From Bacteroidales bacterium UBA5762 (GTDB lineage: Bacteria > Bacteroidota > Bacteroidia > Bacteroidales > TTA-H9), in assembly GCA_002418865.1 (NCBI GenBank), contig DIEY01000051.1:1-7820 (forward strand): a DNA stretch of 7,820 bases, in the 5' to 3' direction. Both the position numbers and the translations under genes were made by a program. The notes beneath the pieces are model-generated. The model saw only the letters and a list, made by a program, of their open reading frames with translations, made no database searches and had not been told where the DNA came from. Shown here piece after piece: positions 7,617-7,820 of the stretch. Position 1 is the first letter of the stretch. Every line of letters begins with the position of its first letter.

Positions 7617-7766
7617 AAAGTTTTTGCCGAATTTGTGCAGACAACAAATTTCAGTGTCAAACCTGCATCGGCATCTATACCTTCGTCAACAATCGACCAA
7701 ATGATTATTTATGAGGATTATAAAATAAATTGATGAAAAAATCAAATAGATAGTTCTTCCTTTCTT

Positions 7767-7820
7767 ATGAAGAAACAACATGATCCAATATTATTACATT
7801 TCTTTATTCTGTCAATCTCT
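7767..7820 (+). CDS. Partial gene start, possible exported protein
   Basis: ATG at 7767 opens a frame that stays open to the window end, 18 codons reading MKKQHDPILLHFFILSIS. Two lysines followed by a hydrophobic run resemble the start of a signal peptide. The gene would be divergent from the transporter, with the 186 bases between the two starts available for control of both. No promoter box of the TAnnTTTG type is evident before it, and so short an open frame could be chance. Product unknown. Confidence 0.35.
   Translation, partial: MKKQHDPILLHFFILSIS

Noticed and set aside
7456..7647. Minus-strand open frame overlapping the transporter start
   Set aside because: It is in another frame of the well-supported transporter gene and shows no recognisable domain.
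7733..7753. Tiny frame MKKSNR before the partial gene at the right edge
   Set aside because: Six codons and a stop, with nothing to support translation.

Overview
The window looks like chromosomal DNA of a member of the Bacteroidota. The evidence is AT-rich sequence, start codons with A/T-rich leaders and no Shine-Dalgarno, promoter boxes of the Bacteroidota type (TTTG, then TAnnTTTG), a remnant of the Bacteroidota-restricted family DUF6266, and a secreted multidomain glycoside hydrolase. The genus cannot be named from this sequence alone.

Positions 1-1135 hold no intact gene. They contain a stop-riddled reading frame (42-254), a GC-richer, palindrome-rich block bounded by GTTATA/TATAAC (354-491), a short minus-strand coding-like tail (589-672), and a truncated DUF6266 relic (777-959). 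The relic has ATA where the start codon should be, but still sits behind a near-consensus promoter. A hairpin plus T-run (1059-1091) then insulates the next transcription unit.

Positions 1136-5956 look like one rightward unit: a promoter, a monofunctional aspartate kinase (1184-2458), and after only 23 bases a very large secreted enzyme (2482-5898). That enzyme joins a complete GH2 beta-galactosidase (with DUF4982 and a C-terminal GH2 domain) to a complete GH53 endo-beta-1,4-galactanase. Both catalytic pairs are present, so one polypeptide could both cut galactan chains internally and release galactose from the fragments. This is the most interesting object in the window. No SusC/SusD pair, regulator or other polysaccharide-utilisation gene is visible beside it. 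A hairpin (5929-5956) lies at the convergent boundary.

Positions 5979-7616 read leftward: a 533-residue YfcC/DcuC-type membrane transporter with its own -7 promoter box. At the right edge a rightward gene with a signal-peptide-like start (7767 onward) runs out of the window. Lysine/threonine-family amino-acid synthesis (aspartate kinase), galactan breakdown and the transporter have no obvious pathway link beyond adjacency.
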